Part shown: positions 6,408 through 15,097 of the stretch, piece after piece
Position numbering within the stretch: the stretch's first letter is position 1
Layout: each line of letters begins with the position of its first letter
Origin: Amphritea atlantica
GTDB taxonomy: Bacteria; Pseudomonadota; Gammaproteobacteria; Pseudomonadales; Balneatricaceae
Reading direction: 5' to 3'
Length of the DNA stretch: 64,000 nt
Assembly (NCBI GenBank): GCA_024397875.1
Contig: CP073344.1
Coordinates: forward strand, 3,773,001 to 3,837,000
The notes under the pieces: model-generated
The model's database searches: none
Seen by the model: the letters and a program-made list of their open reading frames with translations, nothing else
What the model was told of the DNA's origin: nothing
Translations under genes and position numbers: made by a program

Positions 6408-7277
6408 CTAGTGCTTATAATTGTATTTAGCCATATCAATTTCTAATATTTCATTTTGCAGGCAGGCTGAGAAAACATCACTGACCTCAAAACCAGGATC
6501 TAAAGCTAAAGCGGCATCAAAGGCCCTCTCAAGTACGCCGCCCTTTCCCTGTAACGTTGCCATAAGCGCTATTTCAGGCGCGGAAAGCGAGCGTGCCTGA
6601 ACGGCATCCTGTACACGCCAAAACATCACAGTATCAACAGCTAAAACGCTATCTTCCCGCATTAACTCACTGATGCTATTGAATTCTCCCTCAACAGTAC
6701 TGTTCTCTATCGACTCCGCTACACTTGCGTTAGTTTTTAATCCGATCCATTGATTCAAAGTACCGGGATTGACTCGAAGAAGCGCAACACTGGCGTTTAA
6801 TTTCACCACGGCTTGAGTAAAATCATGTCCCTCTTCCACCAGCCATGAGATCTTTTCTGCTGTCAGCGTCTGCGTCGCGTCTGCACTCATCAGACTCATT
6901 AACCATGCGTAATCCAGACGCGCTAAGTCGACCAAAGCCGGGGATAGCTTTACCGTCTCGGGCTGTGTTTCTAACTCCGCAATAAAGTCACTGAGAAAGC
7001 CAGGAAAGTTGTGCCCATAGCCCACCAGCGTCCCTTGTTCAGGCGGAAAATGATCGACATAAACACAGGCGATACGTTTGAAAGTTTCGCTCCCAACAAA
7101 CTTTTCGCACATAGGAAAGTTCGCGGCTAGCGCATCAACACAGCCTTTATAAAAACCATTTCGATACACAGACAATCGTTTCGTATGCTCAGGATTAAGG
7201 CAAAAGTCGTTCATACCACTGGCATCACCGGTACGCAGGTAATCTGCAAATGCATCAATGTAAGGACTCAACGCCAT
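6408..7277 (-). CDS. bufC: BufC/HvfC-type protein (DUF2063 DNA-binding-domain annotation)
   Basis: The 289-aa protein has the DUF2063 (HvfC/BufC N-terminal) domain in its first ~100 residues, with the typical LSVYRNGFYKGCVDALAANFP stretch followed by FVDHFPP-like sequence. Older databases call it a putative DNA-binding domain. In current work BufC is the partner of the DUF692 enzyme and presents the precursor peptide. Its ATG overlaps the bufB stop by one base (TGATG), so the two are coupled. It sits between bufB and doxX, the standard order. Assignment rests on domain pattern plus context. Confidence 0.82.
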   Translation of the reverse strand: MALSPYIDAFADYLRTGDASGMNDFCLNPEHTKRLSVYRNGFYKGCVDALAANFPMCEKFVGSETFKRIACVYVDHFPPEQGTLVGYGHNFPGFLSDFIAELETQPETVKLSPALVDLARLDYAWLMSLMSADATQTLTAEKISWLVEEGHDFTQAVVKLNASVALLRVNPGTLNQWIGLKTNASVAESIENSTVEGEFNSISELMREDSVLAVDTVMFWRVQDAVQARSLSAPEIALMATLQGKGGVLERAFDAALALDPGFEVSDVFSACLQNEILEIDMAKYNYKH

Positions 7278-8221
7278 CAGCGAGCCTCCTTTTGAAAGCC
7301 ATTAGCCAAAGCGGTATGACTTCTGCACTGATCTAAATAGCCCTGTGCCGTTTGCCGCTCACTCATCAACTCAGCAAACGGCGGTATATTAGCATCCCGC
7401 TCGATTAATACCGGCCGATGCCCAAACAGAGACAACGCATGCTCCAACAAAGCCCATACCGGCCCATCAATGTCTGCGGCATGACTATCAATTAATAACG
7501 CCTGGCCTAATTTCGGGTCAGGGTCATGCCCTGCCATATGAATCTCGCCAACCAGCTCAGCAGGAATCTGCGACAAATACTGTGCTGCATCGATACCGGT
7601 GTTTTTACTACTGATATATAAATTGTTGATATCGATTAATAAACCACAACCACTGCGCTGTGCAGCTTCGACTAAAAACTGAGGTTCATCCATCTCGCTG
7701 GTGAAATCCAGATAGTTACTCGGGTTTTCAATTAAAATACGCCGGCCTATGCCTGACTGATAACGGTCAATCCCTTCCACTAACGACTGCAGTGCGTCCT
7801 GGGTTCTGGGTAAGGGCATCAGGTCGGCAAAATATGCACCGCCAGAGCGAGACCAGACCGCATGCTCGGATATCAGCGTTGGCTGAAACTCATTGATTAA
7901 CGCTTTTACCTGTTGAATATGCTCAGGCATAGACTGATGATCATAGCCTAGTGATCCCCCGACGCCATGAAAGCTCAGGTCATAGCTCTCACGGATTGAC
8001 CGGAGATAATTTAGCCGGGGGCCGCCCGCAACAAAGTAATTCTCTGTATGAACTTCAAACCACAGACTATTACCCGTGCAAGTTTCTTCTCCCACAGGTA
8101 ACGTCAAAATATCATCCAGGTGTTCAGCCTTTAACCCCAGGCCAGCACCTAAATGCGCCCCCGCAATCAAAGACTGCCGGGGCGAGGAGCATTCATGAAC
8201 CTTCAAGAGAACCCATTCCAT
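7277..8221 (-). CDS. bufB: BufB, DUF692 multinuclear iron oxidative enzyme (MNIO)
   Basis: The 314-aa TIM-barrel-type DUF692 protein carries the expected metal-ligand blocks: [56 protein letters not shown] and [16 protein letters not shown] enzymes use iron to modify cysteines of a small precursor peptide. In bufferin systems Cys residues become thio-oxazole-type groups that bind copper. The ATG at 8221 lies inside the end of bufA (29-bp overlap); internal TTG starts exist, so the first ~20 residues are uncertain. It stands between its substrate gene bufA and partner bufC. Confidence 0.88.
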   Translation of the reverse strand: MEWVLLKVHECSSPRQSLIAGAHLGAGLGLKAEHLDDILTLPVGEETCTGNSLWFEVHTENYFVAGGPRLNYLRSIRESYDLSFHGVGGSLGYDHQSMPEHIQQVKALINEFQPTLISEHAVWSRSGGAYFADLMPLPRTQDALQSLVEGIDRYQSGIGRRILIENPSNYLDFTSEMDEPQFLVEAAQRSGCGLLIDINNLYISSKNTGIDAAQYLSQIPAELVGEIHMAGHDPDPKLGQALLIDSHAADIDGPVWALLEHALSLFGHRPVLIERDANIPPFAELMSERQTAQGYLDQCRSHTALANGFQKEAR

Positions 8222-8543
8222 TTGGTGTCACGATTGATTCACAAGTGCCTTTAGGCGCATAGGCCCAGGCATTCGTCTGAAAATCTGTAGTAGAGGTACC
8301 TTCACAGCTAGTACCGGCACCTGCTGCACAATTATTCTCACCGGCGAGTGCAATACCAAAGCACTTATCTTTACGACCGCTAATTGTCTCACCCGCTAAC
8401 CAACTGTTAAGTTTAGCCTGAACTTCAGCAGACGCTGTTTCAGAAACCTTCAATTGACTGCTGGGGCCGGCAACGGTGCCCGTGCTTAAAAGTGCAGTTG
8501 ACGCGCCAAGAAGTAGTGCTGTCGCTAAGCTTGCTTTGTTCAT
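8193..8543 (-). CDS. bufA: BufA-type bufferin precursor (DUF2282)
   Basis: The 116-aa small secreted protein has a clear N-terminal signal sequence (basic MNK, a hydrophobic stretch, then STGTVAGPS). The mature part carries the DUF2282 pattern with four cysteines: [17 protein letters not shown], then a GTSCEGTS block, then [12 protein letters not shown]2282 proteins are the precursors (bufferins) modified by the DUF692 enzyme and exported to bind copper. The start is preceded by GGAG. First gene of the operon bufA-bufB-bufC-doxX. The promoter should lie in 8544-8640 but no clear box was recognised. Confidence 0.88.
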   Translation of the reverse strand: MNKASLATALLLGASTALLSTGTVAGPSSQLKVSETASAEVQAKLNSWLAGETISGRKDKCFGIALAGENNCAAGAGTSCEGTSTTDFQTNAWAYAPKGTCESIVTPNGMGSLEGS

Positions 8544-8775
8544 TTTTATTGCTCCAAATTAAATCGATAGCTTTATGTTTAGTTACTGCTGCAACGAGTC
8601 ATCGCTGTCTGATGTTAGCTACTGTAAAGACCCAAACTGAAATAAAGCTGAAACGAAACAAAAAACGCGAAAAATGTAGACGATCAATATTCAGTGTGTG
8701 TTCTTGTGAACGCTGATGGCAGCATAAAAGCTATCAGAAAGGCACAGAAGATTAAAATTCGGGGGTTAATAACCT

Positions 8776-8812
8776 AAAAAAAACAGGCACCGGATCGCTC
8801 CGGCACCTGTTT
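8776..8812 (-). terminator. Rho-independent terminator of the FAD hydroxylase gene
   Basis: Read on the minus strand, a 14-pair stem (AAACAGGTGCCGGA with its partner, using two G-U pairs) is followed by TTTTTTTT. It lies about 25 bp past the stop of the hydroxylase gene. Confidence 0.8.
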
Positions 8813-8837
8813 AACACTTAGCTAATTGCGCGTGTAA

Positions 8838-10763
8838 TTATTTAGCCGCAGGCCGGTAGATCCCGTCAAACAAGGCGGCCAGTTGCTGATAGCCATCCAG
8901 CGGCAGAACCTGGGCAATATACTGATCGGGTCGTACAACAATCATACAGCCCTGTTCACGGTTGATACCGCGCATATCGTAGATATCGCCCAGTCCCTTG
9001 TGATCGACACAGAAGACTTTCTCATGATCCTGAAGACCGAGCCGGCCTTTGGTCGGGCAAAGCAGCGCTGGCATATCCTCGTAGGCAAGGGCGTCGAAGG
9101 TTTGCTGGAACACCGCACGCAGATCGATCAGGCCATCGATATCCTCATCCCTGCCGGTGAACTTCATCACCGGGGAATCTGGATCGTTCTGCAGCCAGTC
9201 GGCCAGTTTATGAATCGCCGAACCGGGGGCCGAACGGTCCTGCTGACCGGCAAAGGCATAGATGCGCCAACGGGTATCCGCCTCGGCCACATGACCCAAC
9301 TGCATCTGTTTGGCATCGGCTAACCGCACCACCGGGGCCGAATGGAAGCGGCGGCCGATCTCTTCGCCACTGGCCAGTACCTGATAATCGGCCGTGCCAA
9401 CCAGTGCGGATTCACCGTACTGCACCGCCAGCCCACCGGTAAACTCCAGGTTCTCTTTGAACTGACGCATAAAACGTGGCTCATCACCACGGTCGAGCTC
9501 AGATTCACCCGCCGGGGCCGACATAATACGCGCCCATTCGTGATCGGTATCCACCAGGCGTTTGGCCTCAGCCCAGCGCTCGGCAGAGTAACTGCGCAAC
9601 AGGTCCGGCGCAGAACGCCCCTGAAGGACATGCACCAGTTTCCAGCCAAGGTTAAAGGTATCCTGCATCGACACATTCATTCCCTGTCCCGCCTTCGGGC
9701 TGTGGGTATGGCAGGCATCACCGGCGGTGAATACACGGGGATTACGGCTGGCAGATTCCCCTTCCGGCACATCGTCGAACCGGTCGGTCATGCGGTGACC
9801 AATCTCATAGATCGACCACCAGGCCACCTCTTTAACATCGATGCTGTAAGGTTGCATGATGCGGTTAGCCCCGGCGATCAGATCATCGACTGTAAAGTTG
9901 CGGCTAGCGACCCGCTCATCAGGGTTGAGTTTATCCAGCTCCACATACATGCGGAACAGATAGCCCCCCTCCCGCGGCAGGATCAGCACATTACCCTCAT
10001 GGGCAGAGGTGATCAGGCATTTCTGACGCACATCCGGGAAATCTGAATTCGCCAGAATATCCATGACCCCCCAGGCCTGATGGGCCGCATCACCATGCAG
10101 TTCGCCACCGATCGCCCTGCGCACATTGGAGCGTGCGCCATCGCAGCCGACCACATAGTTAGCCCGGACAGTTTTGGTTTCACCGGCATTGATACCGGTG
10201 TTTTCCAGCGTCACCGTCACCGGGTAATCATCGGTTGTCGTGTCCACCGCAACATCAATCACAGACCAGCTATAGTCAGGTTCCAGCCGGGTCGGCGAGT
10301 TGCCCATCACCTCAAGGAACAGCTCATGCACCCGCGCCTGGTTAATCAGGATATGCGGCATCTCGGAAGAGTCATCAGCCACATCCTGCACCCGGCCGAT
10401 GCGTTTTATGTGCGCCGGATTCTCCGGATCGGGCATCCAGAAATTGGTCTGGTTTACCCAATAACTTTCGCGCTTAACCTTATCGGCGAAGCCGAACGCC
10501 TGAAACATTTCCATTGTGCGGGTGTTGATGCCGTCAGCTTTACCCTTTTCCAGTGGCCCCGGAGCCGGGTCCACGATCATAGTGTCAATCTCAGGGAACC
10601 GGGACAGCTGCGCCGCCAGACACAGACCCGTCGGTCCGCAACCGGCGATTAAAACGTCGACCTTTTCCGGTAACGGCGCAAACTCGCTACGGTCACGACG
10701 CGTCGCTGTCGCGTTTTTGATATCGGGATCACCCCCACGAAAACCATCCACATAATACTGCAT
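8838..10763 (-). CDS. FAD-dependent aromatic monooxygenase, 3-hydroxybenzoate 4-monooxygenase-like
   Basis: The 641-aa protein belongs to the phenol hydroxylase/PHBH-type flavoprotein monooxygenases. It has the dinucleotide motif GCGPTGL (41-47), a mid-protein DG motif (GCDGARSNVRRAIGG) and the FAD-ribityl motif GDACHTHSPKAGQGMN at about 345-360, with a C-terminal thioredoxin-like phenol-hydroxylase domain. Length and sequence style match MobA (3-hydroxybenzoate 4-monooxygenase, ~639 aa), which makes protocatechuate. Phenol 2-monooxygenase-like activity is the main alternative. It stands alone, divergent from sqr, with its own terminator. No ring-cleavage genes are nearby, so the pathway context is missing. 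Confidence 0.8.
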   Translation of the reverse strand: MQYYVDGFRGGDPDIKNATATRRDRSEFAPLPEKVDVLIAGCGPTGLCLAAQLSRFPEIDTMIVDPAPGPLEKGKADGINTRTMEMFQAFGFADKVKRESYWVNQTNFWMPDPENPAHIKRIGRVQDVADDSSEMPHILINQARVHELFLEVMGNSPTRLEPDYSWSVIDVAVDTTTDDYPVTVTLENTGINAGETKTVRANYVVGCDGARSNVRRAIGGELHGDAAHQAWGVMDILANSDFPDVRQKCLITSAHEGNVLILPREGGYLFRMYVELDKLNPDERVASRNFTVDDLIAGANRIMQPYSIDVKEVAWWSIYEIGHRMTDRFDDVPEGESASRNPRVFTAGDACHTHSPKAGQGMNVSMQDTFNLGWKLVHVLQGRSAPDLLRSYSAERWAEAKRLVDTDHEWARIMSAPAGESELDRGDEPRFMRQFKENLEFTGGLAVQYGESALVGTADYQVLASGEEIGRRFHSAPVVRLADAKQMQLGHVAEADTRWRIYAFAGQQDRSAPGSAIHKLADWLQNDPDSPVMKFTGRDEDIDGLIDLRAVFQQTFDALAYEDMPALLCPTKGRLGLQDHEKVFCVDHKGLGDIYDMRGINREQGCMIVVRPDQYIAQVLPLDGYQQLAALFDGIYRPAAK

Positions 10764-11060
10764 CGCTTACACCTTCCGATCTTCTTGTTATAAAGAGATA
10801 AGCACTGTAAACGATCACAGATATAGATAATAATCGATATTTAACGCCAGATATAAAGATTACGCATATATAAACTCTAACCTGCTGATAATACAGAAAG
10901 TCGCAGTGAGACGGGGAGCCATCAGAAGCGCCGCTGTTCCGTCAGACCTTCTGTCAAACCTGCTTAGTTAAGGTAAGGCCTCAGACCTCAAACATCAGCG
11001 GCTGCCAGCTCTGAACCCACTCCGACCTCTCTTCTTAGACCAATGTTTACAATGAGTGCA
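10764..11060. other. Divergent intergenic region between the hydroxylase and sqr
   Basis: AT-rich sequence near 10790-10880 probably contains the hydroxylase promoter. No open frame or clear RNA element was seen. The sqr promoter occupies the right end (see 11061-11104). Confidence 0.45.
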
Positions 11061-11104
11061 TTGACTCTGGCTATATTTTGAACTTATATTAGATAAATCT
11101 AATA
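11061..11104 (+). promoter_or_regulatory. sqr promoter with an overlapping operator-like dyad
   Basis: A -35 box TTGACT (11061-11066) and a -10 box TATATT (11085-11090) are 18 bp apart. The palindrome TATTAGATAAATCTAATA (11087-11104, 7-bp arms) overlaps the -10 box and probable start. AT-rich dyads of this kind are bound by sulfide-sensing ArsR-family repressors such as BigR in other bacteria; the match is from memory and the repressor is not encoded in this window. Confidence 0.55.
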
Positions 11105-11145
11105 AATATAATACTTAAATAGAGAGGAATCTCTGGAGGAAGAGC

Positions 11146-12417
11146 ATGGCGCATATCATCATCCTCGGTGCCGGTCTTGGCGGTGTTCCGATGGCCTACG
11201 AAATGAAGGACCTGGCCGGGCCAGACGATACAGTCACGATCGTCAGTGATAAGGATTACTATCACTTCGTCCCCTCCAATCCCTGGGTTGCTGTCGACTG
11301 GCGCAAGCGCGCCGATATTACCGTCCCTCTTGGCCCTCCTATGGCAAAAAAAGGCGTCGAGCTGGTTGTCTGCGCAGCTAAACGTGTACACCCAGAAACC
11401 AACGAGCTGGAGCTGGCAGACGGCACAAAGCTTATTTATGATCACCTGATTATCGCCACCGGCCCCAAGCTGGCTTTCGATGAGATAGAGGGGCTCGGCC
11501 CGGAAGGCTTTACCAGTTCGGTCTGTCACATTGATCATGCCGAGGTGGCCTGCGATAAATGGCAGGCCTTAACGGAGCAACCCGCGCCGATCGTGGTTGG
11601 CGCTGTTCAGGGGGCCAGCTGTTTCGGGCCCGCCTATGAAACCGCCTTCGTTATGGATTCAGACCTGCGCAAGCGCAAAATCCGTGATCAGGTACCGATG
11701 ACCTTCGTCACCTCGGAACCCTATATCGGTCATCTGGGCCTCGACGGTGTCGGTGACAGCAAAACCATGCTGGAAAGCGAGTTGCGCAAACATCATATCA
11801 ACTGGATCTGTAATGCGAAGATCGACCGGGTCGAAGATGGCCTGATGCATGTTATTGAATGCGATGAACTGGGCGAAGAGAAACAGCGCCACGCGCTGCC
11901 GTTCGGCTATTCCATGATGCTACCTGCATTTACCGGTATCGATGCAGTGCGCGATATCGAGGGGCTGGTGAACCCCCGCGGATTTATTGTCATCGATAAA
12001 CATCAGCGCAATCCCGCCTATCCAAATATCTGGGGTATCGGTGTAGCGGTGGCCATCGCCCCGAAAAAACCCACCCCGGTGCCAACCGGCGTGCCGAAAA
12101 CCGGCTTTATGATCGAGAGTATGGTGACCGCCACCGCCCACAATATCCGTGCGGTGCTGGACAACCAGGAACCGGAAAGCGAAGCCACCTGGAATGCGGT
12201 ATGTCTGGCCGACATGGGCGACACGGGGATTGCCTTTGTCGCGATGCCACAGATTCCACCGCGCAACGTCAACTGGATGCGATCCGGCAAATGGGTGCAT
12301 CTGGCCAAAGTCGGCTTTGAAAAATACTTTTTACACAAGATCCGCAGCGGCGTTAGCGAACCGATTTTCGAGAAGTTCCTGATGAAAATGCTGAATATAG
12401 ATAAGTTGAAGAAGTAG
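11146..12417 (+). CDS. sqr: Sulfide:quinone oxidoreductase
   Basis: The 423-aa FAD enzyme of the disulfide-reductase fold begins with the dinucleotide motif ILGAGLGGVP. Cysteines at about 127, 159 and 353 fall where type I SQR has its three catalytic cysteines (C128, C160, C356 in the acidophile enzyme), which supports SQR over NADH dehydrogenase. It oxidises sulfide to polysulfide or sulfane sulfur and passes electrons to the quinone pool from the inner membrane. The C-terminal GFEKYFLHKIRSG segment fits the membrane-anchoring helices. GGAGGA lies just before the ATG. It is a single gene with its own promoter; no persulfide dioxygenase or rhodanese follows. Confidence 0.87.
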   Translation: MAHIIILGAGLGGVPMAYEMKDLAGPDDTVTIVSDKDYYHFVPSNPWVAVDWRKRADITVPLGPPMAKKGVELVVCAAKRVHPETNELELADGTKLIYDHLIIATGPKLAFDEIEGLGPEGFTSSVCHIDHAEVACDKWQALTEQPAPIVVGAVQGASCFGPAYETAFVMDSDLRKRKIRDQVPMTFVTSEPYIGHLGLDGVGDSKTMLESELRKHHINWICNAKIDRVEDGLMHVIECDELGEEKQRHALPFGYSMMLPAFTGIDAVRDIEGLVNPRGFIVIDKHQRNPAYPNIWGIGVAVAIAPKKPTPVPTGVPKTGFMIESMVTATAHNIRAVLDNQEPESEATWNAVCLADMGDTGIAFVAMPQIPPRNVNWMRSGKWVHLAKVGFEKYFLHKIRSGVSEPIFEKFLMKMLNIDKLKK

Positions 12418-12430
12418 CTGGAGAACAGAG

Positions 12431-12452
12431 CCGCCCGGAGAATTCTGGGCGG
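12431..12452 (+). terminator. Hairpin after sqr
   Basis: CCGCCC and GGGCGG pair around the inner AGAATTCT palindrome, 14 bp past the sqr stop. The following sequence is T/A-rich but has no long T run. Confidence 0.5.
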
Positions 12453-12528
12453 TTATATAAATCGCGCTAAGAACACTCGCAAAGTTTCATAAAAATAGCC
12501 TGTAAGGCTTTTCAAACTTATGAGTAAT

Positions 12529-13062
12529 TTACTCTTCCATCTTAGGTAGGCTGTTACCTTCCAATGAAGCTATCTTTTTTCGCTTCCGCATACTGGAAAG
12601 ATATGCTCCAAAAGTCATCAAATACGCAAGGCCTTGTCCACCAACCACATAGATCAAAAATTGCTTTACGCTAGCGCCACTCCAGCAAGCCAAGCCTAGA
12701 GAGAAATATAAAATTACGGCAGAAAGCCAAAAGGAAACAATCAGTTGTACTAATTGAACCTGATCTCTCTCTTGCTTAAGATCCGTTTCCTCGTCCTCAT
12801 CGGCTTTCTGTTTATTTATATCATTCATCTTATCCTTCAGATCATAGGAATCTGAATGAACCGAAGCTACAAACAAATTTAGTAAAACGACAGGTAAGGT
12901 TATGGCTAAAGACAAAATAATCAATTTGATAGAGTCTAGGTCAATAAAGAGATCACGATCAAAATGAAAGATTATCAATGCTCCAGGAGAAACCGATCCT
13001 AGAAAAACAAACAAAAAAATGAAACTCTGCCTTATCGTAACTCCCTTTAATTCAGAAATCAT
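12529..13062 (-). CDS. Membrane protein of unknown function, 177 aa
   Basis: Four hydrophobic segments are visible: two near the N terminus (IFLFVFLGSVSPGALII and LIILSLAITLPVVLLNLFV) and two near the C terminus. An acidic, charged cytoplasmic-type loop (about residues 75-100, rich in D, E, K, Q) lies between the pairs. No family is recognised. The codons are AT-rich, unlike the flanking sqr and cytochrome genes. It follows the DUF3883 gene on the same strand with a 53-bp gap and may be co-transcribed. The pair looks horizontally acquired. Confidence 0.6.
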   Translation of the reverse strand: MISELKGVTIRQSFIFLFVFLGSVSPGALIIFHFDRDLFIDLDSIKLIILSLAITLPVVLLNLFVASVHSDSYDLKDKMNDINKQKADEDEETDLKQERDQVQLVQLIVSFWLSAVILYFSLGLACWSGASVKQFLIYVVGGQGLAYLMTFGAYLSSMRKRKKIASLEGNSLPKMEE

Positions 13063-13115
13063 ATAAATCCTTTTAAATTAACAGCTTAAATAAAAACGCA
13101 ATTTGAAAATAATAT

Positions 13116-13961
13116 TCACACCACTCTAGCCATATACTCAGATGGCCGCAAATCACATAGTTCCTCTAAATTCCCCTGTAACGAAAATAACTTGGGATCT
13201 GCTCGATATTTAAATACACGGTACAAGTGGTAACGCTTGGCATTTGCTTGTGAAAAACGCAGCTCATTTGGTGTGACATAAAATGGCGTATTCTTACCGT
13301 TCTTGGTTGTCTTCGCTTCAATATAACGGTCTGAACCATTTTCCTCAAAAGACAGAACATCGAAACCTGCAGATGGTCCTTGGGTTACAGAAACCTGCTC
13401 TACCCTTTCAGCCAATGACTCTTTACCCGCCCGAATAAGACGCGCCCTTTCAAAATTCATAACAAACTGTTCACCTGCATCGCCCAATGCAATGTTATTC
13501 GCTTCTATTTCTAAGAAATTAACCTTCTCTGGTACATAAATAGCCTGGGGCTCAGCTACAGAGTTTGCACTAATATCGACAGGCTTAGGAGCTTCTTCAT
13601 AGGCTGCCAAGAAGTCCTTAACGGATGGGATAGTAGGAGGGGCTTCAGCATCTTTTTTAAACAACTCATAAAGATCACGATTTCGAGCTAAATAACTGAA
13701 GACTTCATTAAATAAAGCACCTTGATAATTCCCAAGGGGTTTATAGCCTACGATACCCTGAATATCTTCCGACATGAGCACTGCACTAATGTTTTGATGC
13801 TTCATTTCAACAGAACCATGAGTACGATTGCTGAGTTGTTGAATAAGAGCACGACGATGCTCAGCTTTATTGTATTGCTCGCCCCTTAACTCAAGGCGGA
13901 GCATATTGAAGTAGTCTTGAACAACCGCCTCAATCTCAGATTCTGACCAATTCTTAGCCAT
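13116..13961 (-). CDS. DUF3883-domain protein with PD-(D/E)XK nuclease-like motifs
   Basis: The 281-aa protein has a C-terminal DUF3883 domain (about 155-275) with GDAGEQFV (160-167), GFDVLSFE (199-206), YIEAKTT (213-219) and a LYRVF strand. The D200...E215-x-K217 spacing fits the PD-(D/E)XK restriction-endonuclease-like fold. The N-terminal ~85 residues (NKAEHRRALIQQL, ISAVL, GYKPLGNYQ) resemble a module seen ahead of HNH or DUF3883 domains in other proteins. DUF3883 proteins are enriched in restriction and defence islands, but this one has no methylase or helicase beside it. A stand-alone nuclease or defence accessory role is inference. AT-rich relative to neighbours. Confidence 0.72.
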   Translation of the reverse strand: MAKNWSESEIEAVVQDYFNMLRLELRGEQYNKAEHRRALIQQLSNRTHGSVEMKHQNISAVLMSEDIQGIVGYKPLGNYQGALFNEVFSYLARNRDLYELFKKDAEAPPTIPSVKDFLAAYEEAPKPVDISANSVAEPQAIYVPEKVNFLEIEANNIALGDAGEQFVMNFERARLIRAGKESLAERVEQVSVTQGPSAGFDVLSFEENGSDRYIEAKTTKNGKNTPFYVTPNELRFSQANAKRYHLYRVFKYRADPKLFSLQGNLEELCDLRPSEYMARVV

Positions 13962-14173
13962 TTACATCCCTGAAATCTAAAACTTATATCCACACTCTGC
14001 CTCTATTTATCCAAACTTTCAAACAGTTAGAGTGCATTTATGAAATAATGCTACATCCCCTACGGGGGCTTCCCACAACTCTGATGCTCATGCGCTACAC
14101 AGCGCTCAGGGGTAGTCATCAGTAAAACGGATAAACGATTCGACGTTTGCTTAGCTTCCTCTGCAATACGCCC

Positions 14174-15097
14174 TCACAGGGGCTTAGCCGGCCTGTCACT
14201 CCTGTTGAGCAGATAATAGGCGATCGCATTCAGATCCCGTTGCTGCAGGTACGCAGTGCCTTCACGAACCACTTCCGCCATGCTGCCGCCGAACACATCG
14301 CCATCCGCTTTGACCCCGGTTTTCAGGGCGTACCCCAGATCCACCTCGCTCCATCCGGCCTCGGTTAAAGCCGTTGCCGTGATCGGTGGAATCTTGCCAT
14401 CGTCTGCATCTGCTACGTCTCCACCGCTATAGAGTGCACTGTCATCCAGCGCCCCTAGCCGGTTTCTCGGGCTGTGGCAGGCGGCGCAATGGGTTGCGCT
14501 CTCAACCAGAAACTTCCCCCGGTTATAACGTTCATCTTTGTCAGACTGCGGCGTAAACCGCTGCGCCTCAAAATACAGTGATTGCCACAGATAGACGCCC
14601 CGGCGCAGATTAAACGGAAACTCCAGCTGATGTTCTGGACTGTCCTGAGCGACCGGCGGTACGGTCTGAAAGGCAGCCCAGAGATCGGCAATATCCTGAT
14701 CACTGAGCCGGGTATAAAACTCGTAGGGAAATGCCGGGTAATAGGGTTTGCCCGACGGTGAACGCCCGTGACGCAATGCGGTGGCAAACTGCTCCAGATT
14801 CCAGCCACCTATACCCGTTTCCACATCCCGGGTCAGGTTGGGTGGATAGAAGGTACCAAACGCTGTTTCCATCGGTGCACCACCCGCCAGTGCCGCACCA
14901 GCGCCTTTGCTGTCGGTATGGCACGCGATGCAACCACTGGCTCTGGCCAGATAGGCTCCCCTGGAGACATTGCCCGTGCCGGTAGTCAGTTGCAGTTCTG
15001 GAAAAGTGGCCAGCAGTGGCAGACTGAACCAGCCGCCTGCTGCTGTCACCAATAGCAACACAAGCAGCAACCCGGGCTTCTTCATAAGCAGGCTCAC
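14174..15097 (-). CDS. Diheme c-type cytochrome, membrane-anchored
   Basis: The 307-aa protein has an N-terminal hydrophobic segment (signal/anchor) and two haem motifs, CIACH (56-60) and CAACH (204-208), each in a cytochrome c domain. The layout resembles the cytochrome subunits of membrane alcohol, fructose or gluconate dehydrogenases, which pass electrons from a periplasmic dehydrogenase to the quinone pool; no dehydrogenase gene is adjacent. It starts at GTG 15097, overlapping the upstream cytochrome stop by 4 bp; an ATG at 15085 is an alternative. The pair is translationally coupled and probably works together. Confidence 0.82.
   Translation of the reverse strand: MSLLMKKPGLLLVLLLVTAAGGWFSLPLLATFPELQLTTGTGNVSRGAYLARASGCIACHTDSKGAGAALAGGAPMETAFGTFYPPNLTRDVETGIGGWNLEQFATALRHGRSPSGKPYYPAFPYEFYTRLSDQDIADLWAAFQTVPPVAQDSPEHQLEFPFNLRRGVYLWQSLYFEAQRFTPQSDKDERYNRGKFLVESATHCAACHSPRNRLGALDDSALYSGGDVADADDGKIPPITATALTEAGWSEVDLGYALKTGVKADGDVFGGSMAEVVREGTAYLQQRDLNAIAYYLLNRSDRPAKPL

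Noticed and set aside
8544..8640. ECF sigma-factor promoter before bufA (GTAAC...CGAT)
   Set aside because: The spacing is two to three bases shorter than usual and no sigma/anti-sigma gene is in the cluster.
9342..10652. Long plus-strand open frames opposite the FAD hydroxylase
   Set aside because: Antisense frames produced by GC-rich codons of the hydroxylase; no ribosome site and no recognisable domain.
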